Shown: positions 32,592 through 40,592 of the stretch, piece by piece
Position numbering within the stretch: the first letter of the stretch is position 1
How the letters are laid out: each line of letters begins with the position of its first letter
Origin: Bacillus sp. FJAT-26390
Lineage (GTDB): Bacteria > Bacillota > Bacilli > Paenibacillales > Paenibacillaceae
DNA: 59,874 nucleotides
Reading direction: 5' to 3'
Assembly: GCF_001682865.1 (NCBI RefSeq)
Contig: NZ_MAQX01000004.1
Span: 25,659 to 85,532 of the forward strand
Position numbers and translations under genes: made by a program
The notes under the pieces: generated by a model
What the model saw: only the letters and a program-made list of their open reading frames with translations
Databases searched by the model: none
What the model was told of the DNA's origin: nothing

Positions 32592-34561
32592 TATTTTGTC
32601 CCCCTTAACGCTGCTTCCGTGCGCTCAATCTCATCTACCGGAATGTAGTAATCGGTATTGTAGGAGAACGAACGAACAAGCATACATATGGCTACGCCGA
32701 TTAGACCCGGTATCGCCATCCACAGCCAATCCCATACGAACCCGAAGCCTGCTGTAAACCAGCATAGCGACATGATGAACGGGATGCCCGAATTTTTAGG
32801 CATATGAATCGGCTCAAGCGGAGCGAACGGTTTGGCAGGCTGCCCATTGGCAATGCGCTGCTTCTCTTCCCACCACTCGTCCTGGCTCGTAACCTGCGGC
32901 AAGCGAGCAAAGTTATAAAGCGGTGCAGGCGATGGAATCGACCATTCCAGCGTACGGCCATCCCATGCATCGCCGTCTTTTTCTTTCTTGAAGAACTTGA
33001 TGCTGTGCGCGATTTGCCACACTTGGAAAATAAACGCGATACCCATTAAGAAGGCACCTACAGTCGATACAACGTTCAGCGGCTGCCAACCCATATCGAA
33101 GTCGTATGCGTTGAAGCGGCGTGTCATACCCATCAAGCCAAGCGCGTATTGCGGCATGAAACAAACGTAGAAGCCGATGTTCCAGAACCAGAACGCCCAT
33201 TTGCCGAGTCCCTCGTGCAAGCGGAAGCCGAACATTTTTGGCCACCAGTAGTAAAGGCCTGCGAAATAACCGAACACGACACCACCGATAAGCACCTGAT
33301 GGAAATGCGCGATCAGGAAGTAACTGTTATGGAACTGGAAGTCAGCCGGTGCAACCGATAGGAGTACCCCGGTCATCCCGCCGACCACAAAGCACGGTAT
33401 GAACGCAACCGTCCACATCATCGGAGTCGTAAACTTGATTCGGCCGCGATACATCGTAAACAGCCAGTTGAATATTTTGACCCCGGTCGGTATGGCGATA
33501 AGCATCGTCGTTAAAGCAAAGAATGCGTTGACGTTTGCGCCGGAGCCCATGGTAAAGAAGTGATGCGCCCAAGTGAAGAAAGAGAAGAAGCTGATCGACA
33601 TAAGGGCGAATACCATCGATTTGTAGCCAAAGAGCTTTTTCTTCGAAAATGCCGAGACGATCTCGGAGAAAATACCGAACGCCGGCAATATGACGATATA
33701 TACTTCGGGATGTCCCCACATCCAGATGAGGTTGATATACATCATCGGATTGCCGCCGCCGTCGAGCGTAAAGAAATGCGCGCCGAGATAACGGTCAATG
33801 AATAGAAGGAACAGCGTAACGGTCAAAATCGGGAATGCGAACATAATGGTAATACAAGACGAGAGAACCGACCATACGAACATCGGCATTTGCATAAGCT
33901 TCATGCCTGGCGCACGCATTTTTAAGATCGTGACGACAAAGTTAATACCGGTTGCCAAGGAGCCGATACCTGAAATCTGAATACCCCAGATATAGAAGTC
34001 CTGCCCAAGACCCGGACTACCCGACAGCTCAGAGAGCGGCGGATATGCAAGCCAGCCTGCATCAGGCGAGCCGCCGATAATAAAGGAAACGTTGAACAGC
34101 ATCGCTCCAAAGAAGAACATCCAGAAGCTTAGGGAGTTCAGGAACGGAAACGCTACGTCGCGCGCTCCGATTTGCAGCGGAACGACGATATTGAATAGAC
34201 CGAACATAAGCGGCATCGCCATAAATAAAATCATGATTACGCCATGCGTCGTGAATATCTGGTTATAATGCTCCGGGACTAGAAATTCCAGCTCCGGTGC
34301 GGCCAGCTGAACCCGCATAAGCAGCGCATCGACGCCGCCGCGGAACAGCATGAGAATGGAGGCGATAATGTACATGATACCGATCTTTTTATGATCGACG
34401 CTCGTCAGCCATTCCGTCCAAAGCCAGCGCCATTTTTTGAAAAAGGTAAGAACGAATATGATTGCGACAATCGATAATCCGATCGACACTTGAGCCCCTA
34501 GAATAAGCGGATCGCCAGTAACGAAAAATTCGGATGCGAAGTCTTTAATTTTGTCTAACAT
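32591..34561 (-). CDS. qoxB: cytochrome aa3 quinol oxidase subunit I
   Basis: A 656-residue catalytic subunit with about 14 membrane helices and heme-copper ligands, e.g. FTTHGVIMILFMA and WMWGHPEVYIVILPAFGI (CuB His with the cross-linked Tyr), and AHFHQVLIGGVVFG for the heme pair. It reduces oxygen to water and pumps protons. The start is ATG 34561, directly behind TTAGGAGG; the frame extends to 34591 across the ribosome binding site. Subunit II lacks CuA, so the electron donor is menaquinol. It is the second gene of the operon. Confidence 0.95.
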   Translation of the reverse strand: MLDKIKDFASEFFVTGDPLILGAQVSIGLSIVAIIFVLTFFKKWRWLWTEWLTSVDHKKIGIMYIIASILMLFRGGVDALLMRVQLAAPELEFLVPEHYNQIFTTHGVIMILFMAMPLMFGLFNIVVPLQIGARDVAFPFLNSLSFWMFFFGAMLFNVSFIIGGSPDAGWLAYPPLSELSGSPGLGQDFYIWGIQISGIGSLATGINFVVTILKMRAPGMKLMQMPMFVWSVLSSCITIMFAFPILTVTLFLLFIDRYLGAHFFTLDGGGNPMMYINLIWMWGHPEVYIVILPAFGIFSEIVSAFSKKKLFGYKSMVFALMSISFFSFFTWAHHFFTMGSGANVNAFFALTTMLIAIPTGVKIFNWLFTMYRGRIKFTTPMMWTVAFIPCFVVGGMTGVLLSVAPADFQFHNSYFLIAHFHQVLIGGVVFGYFAGLYYWWPKMFGFRLHEGLGKWAFWFWNIGFYVCFMPQYALGLMGMTRRFNAYDFDMGWQPLNVVSTVGAFLMGIAFIFQVWQIAHSIKFFKKEKDGDAWDGRTLEWSIPSPAPLYNFARLPQVTSQDEWWEEKQRIANGQPAKPFAPLEPIHMPKNSGIPFIMSLCWFTAGFGFVWDWLWMAIPGLIGVAICMLVRSFSYNTDYYIPVDEIERTEAALRGTK

Positions 34562-34623
34562 TTGGGGTCCTCCTAAAAGTTTGTGGAACAAACTCGCTTC
34601 AAAAGCATTCGCTTGTTACTGGT

Positions 34624-35607
34624 TTAATGACCCGCGTGGCCGCTATGTGCGTTAGCGTTATTGCTGCTAGCGTCCGTATCCGCCGGGGCTTTCTCTTCAC
34701 TAGCAGCTGCCGGAGCTTTCGCTGCTTCAGCGCCATGATGCTGATGAGCGCCACCGTCGCCGTTTATATACTGCCTTACGACTTTGTTAAACAAACCTTC
34801 TGGGAAGCTGGAGAAAAGCTGCACGTCGGACGAGCCTGGTTCAGTCAGCTTCTCAAAGCCCTCCATCGTAAGTGCAGGGGATGATGCTTTCACTTCACTA
34901 ATCCATGCTTTGTAATCTACCTCCGAGGTAGCATCTACCTTAAAGGTCATTTTCGCAAAATCTTTACCCGTAAAGTTTGCGCCGGAGCCATAGTAGCTGC
35001 CTTGTTCATCCGCTTGGAGGAATAGGGTCATGGCCATGCCGGACATGGAGTAAATTTGTCCGCCGAGCTGCGGAACCCAGAAGGAGTTCATCGCCGTGTC
35101 GGACGTGACTTGGAACTTAATCGGCACATCTTCCGGTATCTTAATGTAGTTGACCGTCGCGATATCCTCATCCGGATATTTGAACAGCCATTTCCAATCG
35201 AGCGATGTGACTTGAATCGTTATCGGCGCCTTAGCCGATTCAATCGGTTTGGAAGGCTCAAGCGCATACGTGTATTTAACCGTAACGATTGCAAGGACTA
35301 GGATCGCTACAATCGGAATGCTCCACCACGTAATTTCTAGCTTCGTGCTATGCTCCCAATTGGGTTTATAGGAAGCCTTGCTGCCTGGTTTGTCGCGGTA
35401 CCGCCAGACGATAACGGCTGTCAGGATAAGCACAGGCACGATGATAACCGCACACAAAATGGTTGAAAAATAAATCAAGTCTTTTTGAGACTCGCCGATT
35501 GGCCCTTTCGGATCGAGCACAATGTACTGCTCGCCGCAGCCGGAAAGCATAACGGCCATTAACATAATAAGTACGGGTGTCAGCATACGAAGATACGGTC
35601 TCATCAT
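34624..35607 (-). CDS. qoxA: cytochrome aa3 quinol oxidase subunit II, QoxA type
   Basis: A 327-residue lipoprotein-like subunit with lipobox LSGC, two membrane helices (LCAVIIVPVLILTAVIVWRY, ITWWSIPIVAILVLAIVTV) and a cupredoxin domain. The region that carries CuA ligands in cytochrome c oxidases reads QADEQGSYYGSGANF, with no Cys pair. That marks a quinol oxidase of the QoxA/CyoA type, not CtaC. The C-terminal ~45 residues are Ala/Glu-rich and contain six or more His (HQHHG, HSGHAGH), an unusual extension. GAGGAG precedes ATG 35607. Confidence 0.93.
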   Translation of the reverse strand: MMRPYLRMLTPVLIMLMAVMLSGCGEQYIVLDPKGPIGESQKDLIYFSTILCAVIIVPVLILTAVIVWRYRDKPGSKASYKPNWEHSTKLEITWWSIPIVAILVLAIVTVKYTYALEPSKPIESAKAPITIQVTSLDWKWLFKYPDEDIATVNYIKIPEDVPIKFQVTSDTAMNSFWVPQLGGQIYSMSGMAMTLFLQADEQGSYYGSGANFTGKDFAKMTFKVDATSEVDYKAWISEVKASSPALTMEGFEKLTEPGSSDVQLFSSFPEGLFNKVVRQYINGDGGAHQHHGAEAAKAPAAASEEKAPADTDASSNNANAHSGHAGH

Positions 35608-35820
35608 CAGTTCAACTCCTCAAAATTACTGCTTACGACTACAATAGCAGATCCGCAAGGGAATAACTGCGGGGTTAACAATTACGTCAAGAATTCGTCT
35701 TTTTTCTGTAATAGAAAGTTCACTGCTTAGACAACTGTTACATTTAGGAGCATGATCTGCGCGAGCCCATCTACCTATGATTACCCACACTCATGCATTT
35801 TGTCTCATGCGAAAACAAAT
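35608..35820. other. upstream region of qoxA
   Basis: It should contain the qox promoter on the minus strand. A TTGACG with an 18-bp spacer to TTATTC is the best candidate but is weak. No gene was recognised. Confidence 0.3.
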
Positions 35821-35821
35821 A

Positions 35822-35857
35822 AACAGCCCCATCTGGTCATCGACCAAATCGGACTGT
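35822..35857 (-). terminator. terminator of the small membrane protein gene
   Basis: On the minus strand GACAGTCC pairs imperfectly with GGGGCTGTTT around a GGTC/GACC inner stem, followed by TTATTTGTTTT. Confidence 0.6.
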
Positions 35858-35882
35858 CTATTTGCTCCGCTAGATGCGGACA

Positions 35883-36173
35883 TTATTTGCGGTTATGACC
35901 GTTCAAATCATTCGACGGTTGTTCTTGATTCAGGCGAGCATGGACGAGTCCAATCGCTGTGCCGATGACATAAATATGAACGCTGCCGATTAGAAACCCG
36001 ATGCCGACCATAAGTCCGACATTTTGATCGCTGAAGTGGCTTAAGTTAATTACGCTGAGCAGAACGCCAATGGATAGTACAACCCATGCAATTGCAGTCA
36101 TCGCCTTGACAAGGCGCTTGACATCCGACTTTGAAGGCTGAACATGGCTAATTGTTGCTGTTTTCGTTGTCAT
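35883..36173 (-). CDS. small two-helix membrane protein
   Basis: A 96-residue protein from ATG 36173, which has GGGAG 8 nt upstream; the frame extends to 36245 across the promoter and ribosome binding site. It has two hydrophobic segments (MTAIAWVVLSIGVLLSVINL and VGLMVGIGFLIGSVHIYVIGTAIGLV) with a short hydrophilic loop and C-terminal tail. Not recognised as a known family. Promoter and terminator bracket it as a single gene. Confidence 0.75.
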   Translation of the reverse strand: MTTKTATISHVQPSKSDVKRLVKAMTAIAWVVLSIGVLLSVINLSHFSDQNVGLMVGIGFLIGSVHIYVIGTAIGLVHARLNQEQPSNDLNGHNRK

Positions 36174-36215
36174 ATTGAACACTCCCGTATACATTGTAAG
36201 TGTTTTCTTATGCTT

Positions 36216-36245
36216 ACTATAACACAACATCATGCTTTTGTTCAA
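36216..36245 (-). promoter_or_regulatory. SigA promoter of the small membrane protein gene
   Basis: On the minus strand TTGAAC (36245-36240), an 18-bp spacer and TATAGT (36221-36216) match the housekeeping consensus well. The start lies ~35 bp before ATG 36173. Confidence 0.65.
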
Positions 36246-36354
36246 AGAAAATTCACTTTTTGATCATAAATCGGACAAAAATGTGCGAAGGTCATGGCGA
36301 CGGCATGAGCGGCGGCTGCAGCAGCCTCTATAGGATATGATAGAAGCGAGCTTT

Positions 36355-38460
36355 TTAGTCCGTCCACCAACGCTTCAAGTCCGACCACCAGGAACGGCGG
36401 TCCGCTTTGGCTCCATCCCCTGCGGAATTGCTGCCATCCTCACCCGCTGCTGCAGGCTCTCCGCATACCGCGGTAGGCTCGGTCCCGCTAAGGAAGGTCT
36501 CGAGCCGCCTGTTCGGACAATTGCCTTCCGCCAGCTTGCCGCTGGTCGGGTCAATATACACCGTTACGACCCCTTCCGGTATGGGGAAGATCTTCGGCGG
36601 CACCGAAGCAAGCGCCTGTTCCGTAAACTTAGCGAATATTGGCGCGGCGCGATAAGCCTCGGCGACGGTTAGCTTGCGGTCCTTGTCATAGCCGACCCAT
36701 ACGGCGGTTGCCAGCTCTGGCGTATAGCCCACCAGCCATGCATCCGTAGGCGTCGTGCCTGTCTTGCCTGCAACGGGCCGCTTAATAATAGAAGAAACGC
36801 GAAATGCGGTACCGCCTTCTTCAAATACGCTCTCCATTAAACTGGTCATCACATAAGCTTCCGCAGCGGTTACCGCTTGCTCGGATTTATGTTCCGCTTC
36901 ATATAAGACTTGACCCTTGCGGTCCTCGATCCGGATGATCGCGATGGGCTCGGCGTGGATGCCGCCATTTGCAAACGTGCCGAAGGCGGAAGCCATTTCA
37001 AACGGGCTGACCGGGAACGTGCCGAGCGCGAGCGAAGGGACGGGCTGCATCGGGCTGTCGACCCCAAGCTTCCGCGCGGTTTCGATCACTTTGTCGGCGC
37101 CAACGGTCATGATCGTATTAACCGCGTAAATATTGTCCGAGCTTGCCAGCGCTTTGCGCATATCGATTAGCTCGTTCAAATATTTATCGCCGTAGTTGCG
37201 CGGCTCGTATGTCTTGCGGCCTTCATCGTAAGTAAACACGGTTGGCTCGCTCTTGAAGCGCGTCAAAGGCGACATAAAACCGCTCTGCAAGGCGGTTAAA
37301 TACAAGAACGGCTTGAAGGAGGAGCCAGGCTGACGCGTTTTGGCAAATACGCGGTTGTACTGGTTCTTCTTGTAGTTTTTGCCGCCTACCATCGCTTTGA
37401 TATAACCATTGCGCGGATCAATGGCGACCAGCGCCGCCTGCTGCTCCGAGTTTTCGGGAATTCCTTGCGCAATAACCTCTTCGGCCGTTGCCTGCGCTTT
37501 CGGATCAAGGGTCGTATAGATCGTAATGCCGCCTTCGTTAAGCAAATGCTCATTGATGCCAAGCTTATCGACCGCTATATATCTTATATAATCACGAAAG
37601 TACGGCGCGAAACCTTCTTGCTCCCCAGAGCCGAGCGTTTGGAAGTTAAGCACCTCCGCATATGCGGCATCCGCCTGCTCAGACGTAATGGAGCCGCCTT
37701 CGAGCATGGCCTGCAAAATCGTAAGCTGACGGTCCTTCGCGTTTTTCATATTCAAATAGGGGGAATAATATTTTGGTCCCTTCGGAATACCGGCGAGCAT
37801 CGCGCTCTCTGCAAGCGAGAGCTCTGAGGCATGTTTATCGAAATACATCATCGCCGCGGCTTCAATGCCGTAGGAGCCGTGTCCGTAATAAATCTGGTTC
37901 AAGTACATGCCAAGTATTTCATCCTTGGAGTAGCTCATTTCGAGCTGAACGGTATACATCGCTTCCTTCATTTTGCGCTGCCAGGTTCGCTCATGCGTCA
38001 AATACAGATTGCGTGCAAGCTGCTGGGTGAGCGTGCTTGCTCCTTGACGCGCGGAGAAGCTCTGAACGTTCACCATGACGGCGCGCGCCATTCCCTTCAT
38101 ATCGAAGCCGCGATGGTCGTAGAAGCGCCGATCCTCAATGGCCAGCGTTGCTTCGATGACATAATGCGAGATATCGGACAGCTGCACGGAACGACGGTTT
38201 TCGCCGGCGTGGAACGTATCAATCACGTTGCCTTGCAAATCGAGCATTTGGGAGGTTTGGCTGATAGCGGCTACGGGCAGCGATTGGGTGCGCAAATAAA
38301 TAAGCGTGCCCACCAGGATGAGCACCATTAGAGTGAATGCGGCAGCGGTCCATCGCAGCCACTTTTTTATTTTCAAGAATTGGGGAAGGAACCTCTCGGT
38401 TATAATAGGAAAAGCAGGTCGGCGGCTTTGTTTGCCTTTCCGATTAGAAGGCTTATTCAT
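36355..38460 (-). CDS. pbpG: class A penicillin-binding protein (PBP1A family, PbpG-like)
   Basis: A 701-residue bifunctional wall synthase. A cytoplasmic Lys/Arg-rich tail and one membrane helix (TAAAFTLMVLILVGTLIYL) precede the glycosyltransferase domain (ATLAIEDRRFYDHRGFD, ARQGASTLTQQLARNLYL). The transpeptidase domain has the serine motif in PGSSFKPFLY, SSDN and AGKTGTT. Its place next to speE-speB matches pbpG (PBP2d) of B. subtilis, a sporulation-expressed enzyme. The C-terminus ends in a Gly/Asp-rich, Trp-containing tail. It is transcribed divergently from speE. Confidence 0.92.
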   Translation of the reverse strand: MNKPSNRKGKQSRRPAFPIITERFLPQFLKIKKWLRWTAAAFTLMVLILVGTLIYLRTQSLPVAAISQTSQMLDLQGNVIDTFHAGENRRSVQLSDISHYVIEATLAIEDRRFYDHRGFDMKGMARAVMVNVQSFSARQGASTLTQQLARNLYLTHERTWQRKMKEAMYTVQLEMSYSKDEILGMYLNQIYYGHGSYGIEAAAMMYFDKHASELSLAESAMLAGIPKGPKYYSPYLNMKNAKDRQLTILQAMLEGGSITSEQADAAYAEVLNFQTLGSGEQEGFAPYFRDYIRYIAVDKLGINEHLLNEGGITIYTTLDPKAQATAEEVIAQGIPENSEQQAALVAIDPRNGYIKAMVGGKNYKKNQYNRVFAKTRQPGSSFKPFLYLTALQSGFMSPLTRFKSEPTVFTYDEGRKTYEPRNYGDKYLNELIDMRKALASSDNIYAVNTIMTVGADKVIETARKLGVDSPMQPVPSLALGTFPVSPFEMASAFGTFANGGIHAEPIAIIRIEDRKGQVLYEAEHKSEQAVTAAEAYVMTSLMESVFEEGGTAFRVSSIIKRPVAGKTGTTPTDAWLVGYTPELATAVWVGYDKDRKLTVAEAYRAAPIFAKFTEQALASVPPKIFPIPEGVVTVYIDPTSGKLAEGNCPNRRLETFLSGTEPTAVCGEPAAAGEDGSNSAGDGAKADRRSWWSDLKRWWTD

Positions 38461-38576
38461 GGAGCGGGCTCCCTTCAGTGCATAGCTTCACTTTTCCTTA
38501 GTATGGAAAAACGAGGTTCACCCTATTCACGCCGAGCCGGCGGATCATTAAATTTTTGTATAAAAGGTTGAAAAGG

Positions 38577-38604
38577 TTGCTTTTTTGGCCTAATTTACTA
38601 TAAT
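38577..38604 (+). promoter_or_regulatory. SigA promoter of speE-speB
   Basis: TTGCTT (38577-38582), a 16-bp spacer and TATAAT (38599-38604) lie about 40 bp before speE. Confidence 0.6.
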
Positions 38605-38642
38605 TACGTTTGAACGATTGAAGGAAAGAAGGGATTTTCGAC

Positions 38643-39470
38643 ATGGAATTGTGGTACACGGAAAAACAAACAGACAGCTTCGGCATTACGGCGAAGATTA
38701 CTAAAACTTATGTTAATGAACAAACGGATTTTCAACAGCTTGATATGATCGAGACGGAAGAGTTCGGAACGATGCTTGTGCTTGACGGCATGGTAATGAC
38801 AACGGTTAAGGATGAGTTCGTTTACCACGAGATGGTTGCGCATCCTGTTCTTTTCACGCATCCGAACCCGGAGTACGTGCTTGTAGTTGGCGGCGGAGAC
38901 GGCGGCGTTATTCGTGAAGTCATGAAACACCCAAAAGTGAAAAAGGCTGTTCTTGTCGACATTGACGGGAAAGTAATCGAATACTCCAAAAAATATTTGC
39001 CATCCATCGCTGGCGAGCTCGACAACCCGCGCGTTGAAGTGCTTGTGAACGACGGCTTTATGCATATTCATGATCATAAGAACACATACGACGTCATTAT
39101 GGTTGATTCGACAGAGCCGGTTGGCCCTGCTGCGAACCTATTCACCAAAGGCTTCTACCAAGGCATCTACGAGTCCTTGAAGGAAGACGGCATCTTCGTT
39201 GCGCAAACGGACAACCCTTGGTTCAAAGCGGATCTTATTCAAAGCGTAAACAAAGACGTGAAGGAAGTATTCCCGATCGTTCGTGTATACGGCGCGAACA
39301 TTCCGACATACCCGAGCGGCCTATGGACGTTCACAATGGGCAGCAAGAAGTATGACCCAACGGCTGTTGACGAAACAGCTATCCCAGAAATCGATACCAA
39401 ATACTACACGCCGCGTCTTCACAAGGCAGCATTCGTGCTTCCTAAGTTCGTAGAAGATCTCATAAAGTAA
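38643..39470 (+). CDS. speE: spermidine synthase (polyamine aminopropyltransferase)
   Basis: A 275-residue protein with the signature motifs [18 protein letters not shown] (decarboxylated-AdoMet binding) and [16 protein letters not shown] (catalytic Asp region). It transfers an aminopropyl group to putrescine to make spermidine. Length matches B. subtilis SpeE. It forms an operon with speB 34 bp downstream. ATG follows GAAAGAAGG by a normal spacer. Codon use is strongly biased, as expected for an abundant protein. Confidence 0.96.
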   Translation: MELWYTEKQTDSFGITAKITKTYVNEQTDFQQLDMIETEEFGTMLVLDGMVMTTVKDEFVYHEMVAHPVLFTHPNPEYVLVVGGGDGGVIREVMKHPKVKKAVLVDIDGKVIEYSKKYLPSIAGELDNPRVEVLVNDGFMHIHDHKNTYDVIMVDSTEPVGPAANLFTKGFYQGIYESLKEDGIFVAQTDNPWFKADLIQSVNKDVKEVFPIVRVYGANIPTYPSGLWTFTMGSKKYDPTAVDETAIPEIDTKYYTPRLHKAAFVLPKFVEDLIK

Positions 39471-39504
39471 TAAGCGGTAGTTAAGGAAAGAGAGGACAAG
39501 CCTC

Positions 39505-40374
39505 ATGAAATTGGATCAAAAATATTCAGGCAATGTCTTCATCCTAAGCTCTGACAATTATGAAGCTTCCAAAGCGGTTATCTACGGCATGCCGATGGAT
39601 TTCACCGTTAGCTTCCGTCCAGGCTCGCGCTTCGGCCCTCCTCGCATCCGCGAGGTGTCGATCGGACTTGAAGAATACAGCCCTTACCTAGATCGCAGCC
39701 TCGAGGATATCGAATATTTCGACGCCGGCGATTTGCTGCTTCCTTTCGGCAACGCAGCGCGCAGCCTGGAAATTATCGGCGAATTCGTTCGCGGCGTTCT
39801 AGACGATGGCAAAATCCCTGTTGGACTCGGCGGCGAGCATTTGGTGTCATGGCCGATCTTCCAAGAGGTGTACAAAAAGCATCCTGATCTTGCGATTATC
39901 CACTTCGACGCTCACGCTGATTTGCGCGAATCGTATGAAGGCGAGCCGTTGTCCCACTCAACGCCGCTGCGCAAAGCAGCTGGCCTAATGGGCGGACAAA
40001 ACATTTACCAGTTTGGTATCCGTTCTGGCTCGCGCGAGGAATGGCAATATGCACGCGAGAATATTAACTTCCACCCGTTCGAGGTATTGGAGCCGCTGAA
40101 GAAGGTGCTTCCAGAGCTTGAAGGCCGTCCGGTTTATTTAACGATCGATATCGATGTGCTTGATCCATCCGCAGCGCCTGGCACAGGCACAGCGGAAGCG
40201 GGCGGCATTACGTCGAAGGAGCTCATTGAATCGGTACATGCGATTGCGCGCTCCGGCGTGAACATCGTGGGCTTCGACCTCGTTGAGGTTGCTCCTGCGT
40301 ATGATCCAACCGAGCAAACGCAGATCGTTGCGGCGAAAGTCATCCGCGAGATGCTGCTAGGATTTTTGAAATAA
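39505..40374 (+). CDS. speB: agmatinase
   Basis: A 289-residue ureohydrolase with Mn-binding motifs GGEH, HFDAHADLR and TIDIDVLDPSAAPGTGT. It converts agmatine to putrescine and urea, the substrate step for SpeE encoded just upstream. AGAGAGGA precedes ATG. Together speE and speB give the arginine-decarboxylase branch of polyamine synthesis, except for speA, which is not in the window. Confidence 0.96.
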   Translation: MKLDQKYSGNVFILSSDNYEASKAVIYGMPMDFTVSFRPGSRFGPPRIREVSIGLEEYSPYLDRSLEDIEYFDAGDLLLPFGNAARSLEIIGEFVRGVLDDGKIPVGLGGEHLVSWPIFQEVYKKHPDLAIIHFDAHADLRESYEGEPLSHSTPLRKAAGLMGGQNIYQFGIRSGSREEWQYARENINFHPFEVLEPLKKVLPELEGRPVYLTIDIDVLDPSAAPGTGTAEAGGITSKELIESVHAIARSGVNIVGFDLVEVAPAYDPTEQTQIVAAKVIREMLLGFLK

Positions 40375-40381
40375 TATAAGG

Positions 40382-40430
40382 AAAAGGCTTCGCCCGAACG
40401 GCAAAAACCGTTTAAGGCGAAGCCTTTTTT
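40382..40430 (+). terminator. terminator of speE-speB
   Basis: Arms AAAAGGCTTCGCC and GGCGAAGCCTTTTTTT lie around an inner AACGG/CCGTT stem, 10 bp past the speB stop. Confidence 0.88.
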
Positions 40431-40468
40431 TGTGTTATTCATTTACAAAACTGACAACATTAGCGATA

Positions 40469-40477
40469 TTCGACAAA
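40469..40477 (-). promoter_or_regulatory. Spo0A box upstream of the 5'-nucleotidase gene
   Basis: The minus strand reads TTTGTCGAA, a full match to TTTGTCRAA. It lies 9 bp upstream of the -35 of the promoter at 40486-40514, a position suited to regulation by Spo0A. Confidence 0.5.
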
Positions 40478-40485
40478 TTAATCGA

Positions 40486-40514
40486 ATGACAATTCTGAAT
40501 AATTAAATTATTAT
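40486..40514 (+). promoter_or_regulatory. promoter of the 5'-nucleotidase gene
   Basis: ATGACA (40486-40491), a 17-bp spacer and TATTAT (40509-40514). The -35 is non-consensus at its first position and elsewhere the match is good. Confidence 0.5.
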
Positions 40515-40592
40515 ATGGAAGGTAAACAATGGAACGTAAGGCACATGCATGGGAATTCTAGAAACAGAAGAGAAAATAAGGAGGAGTTATTG

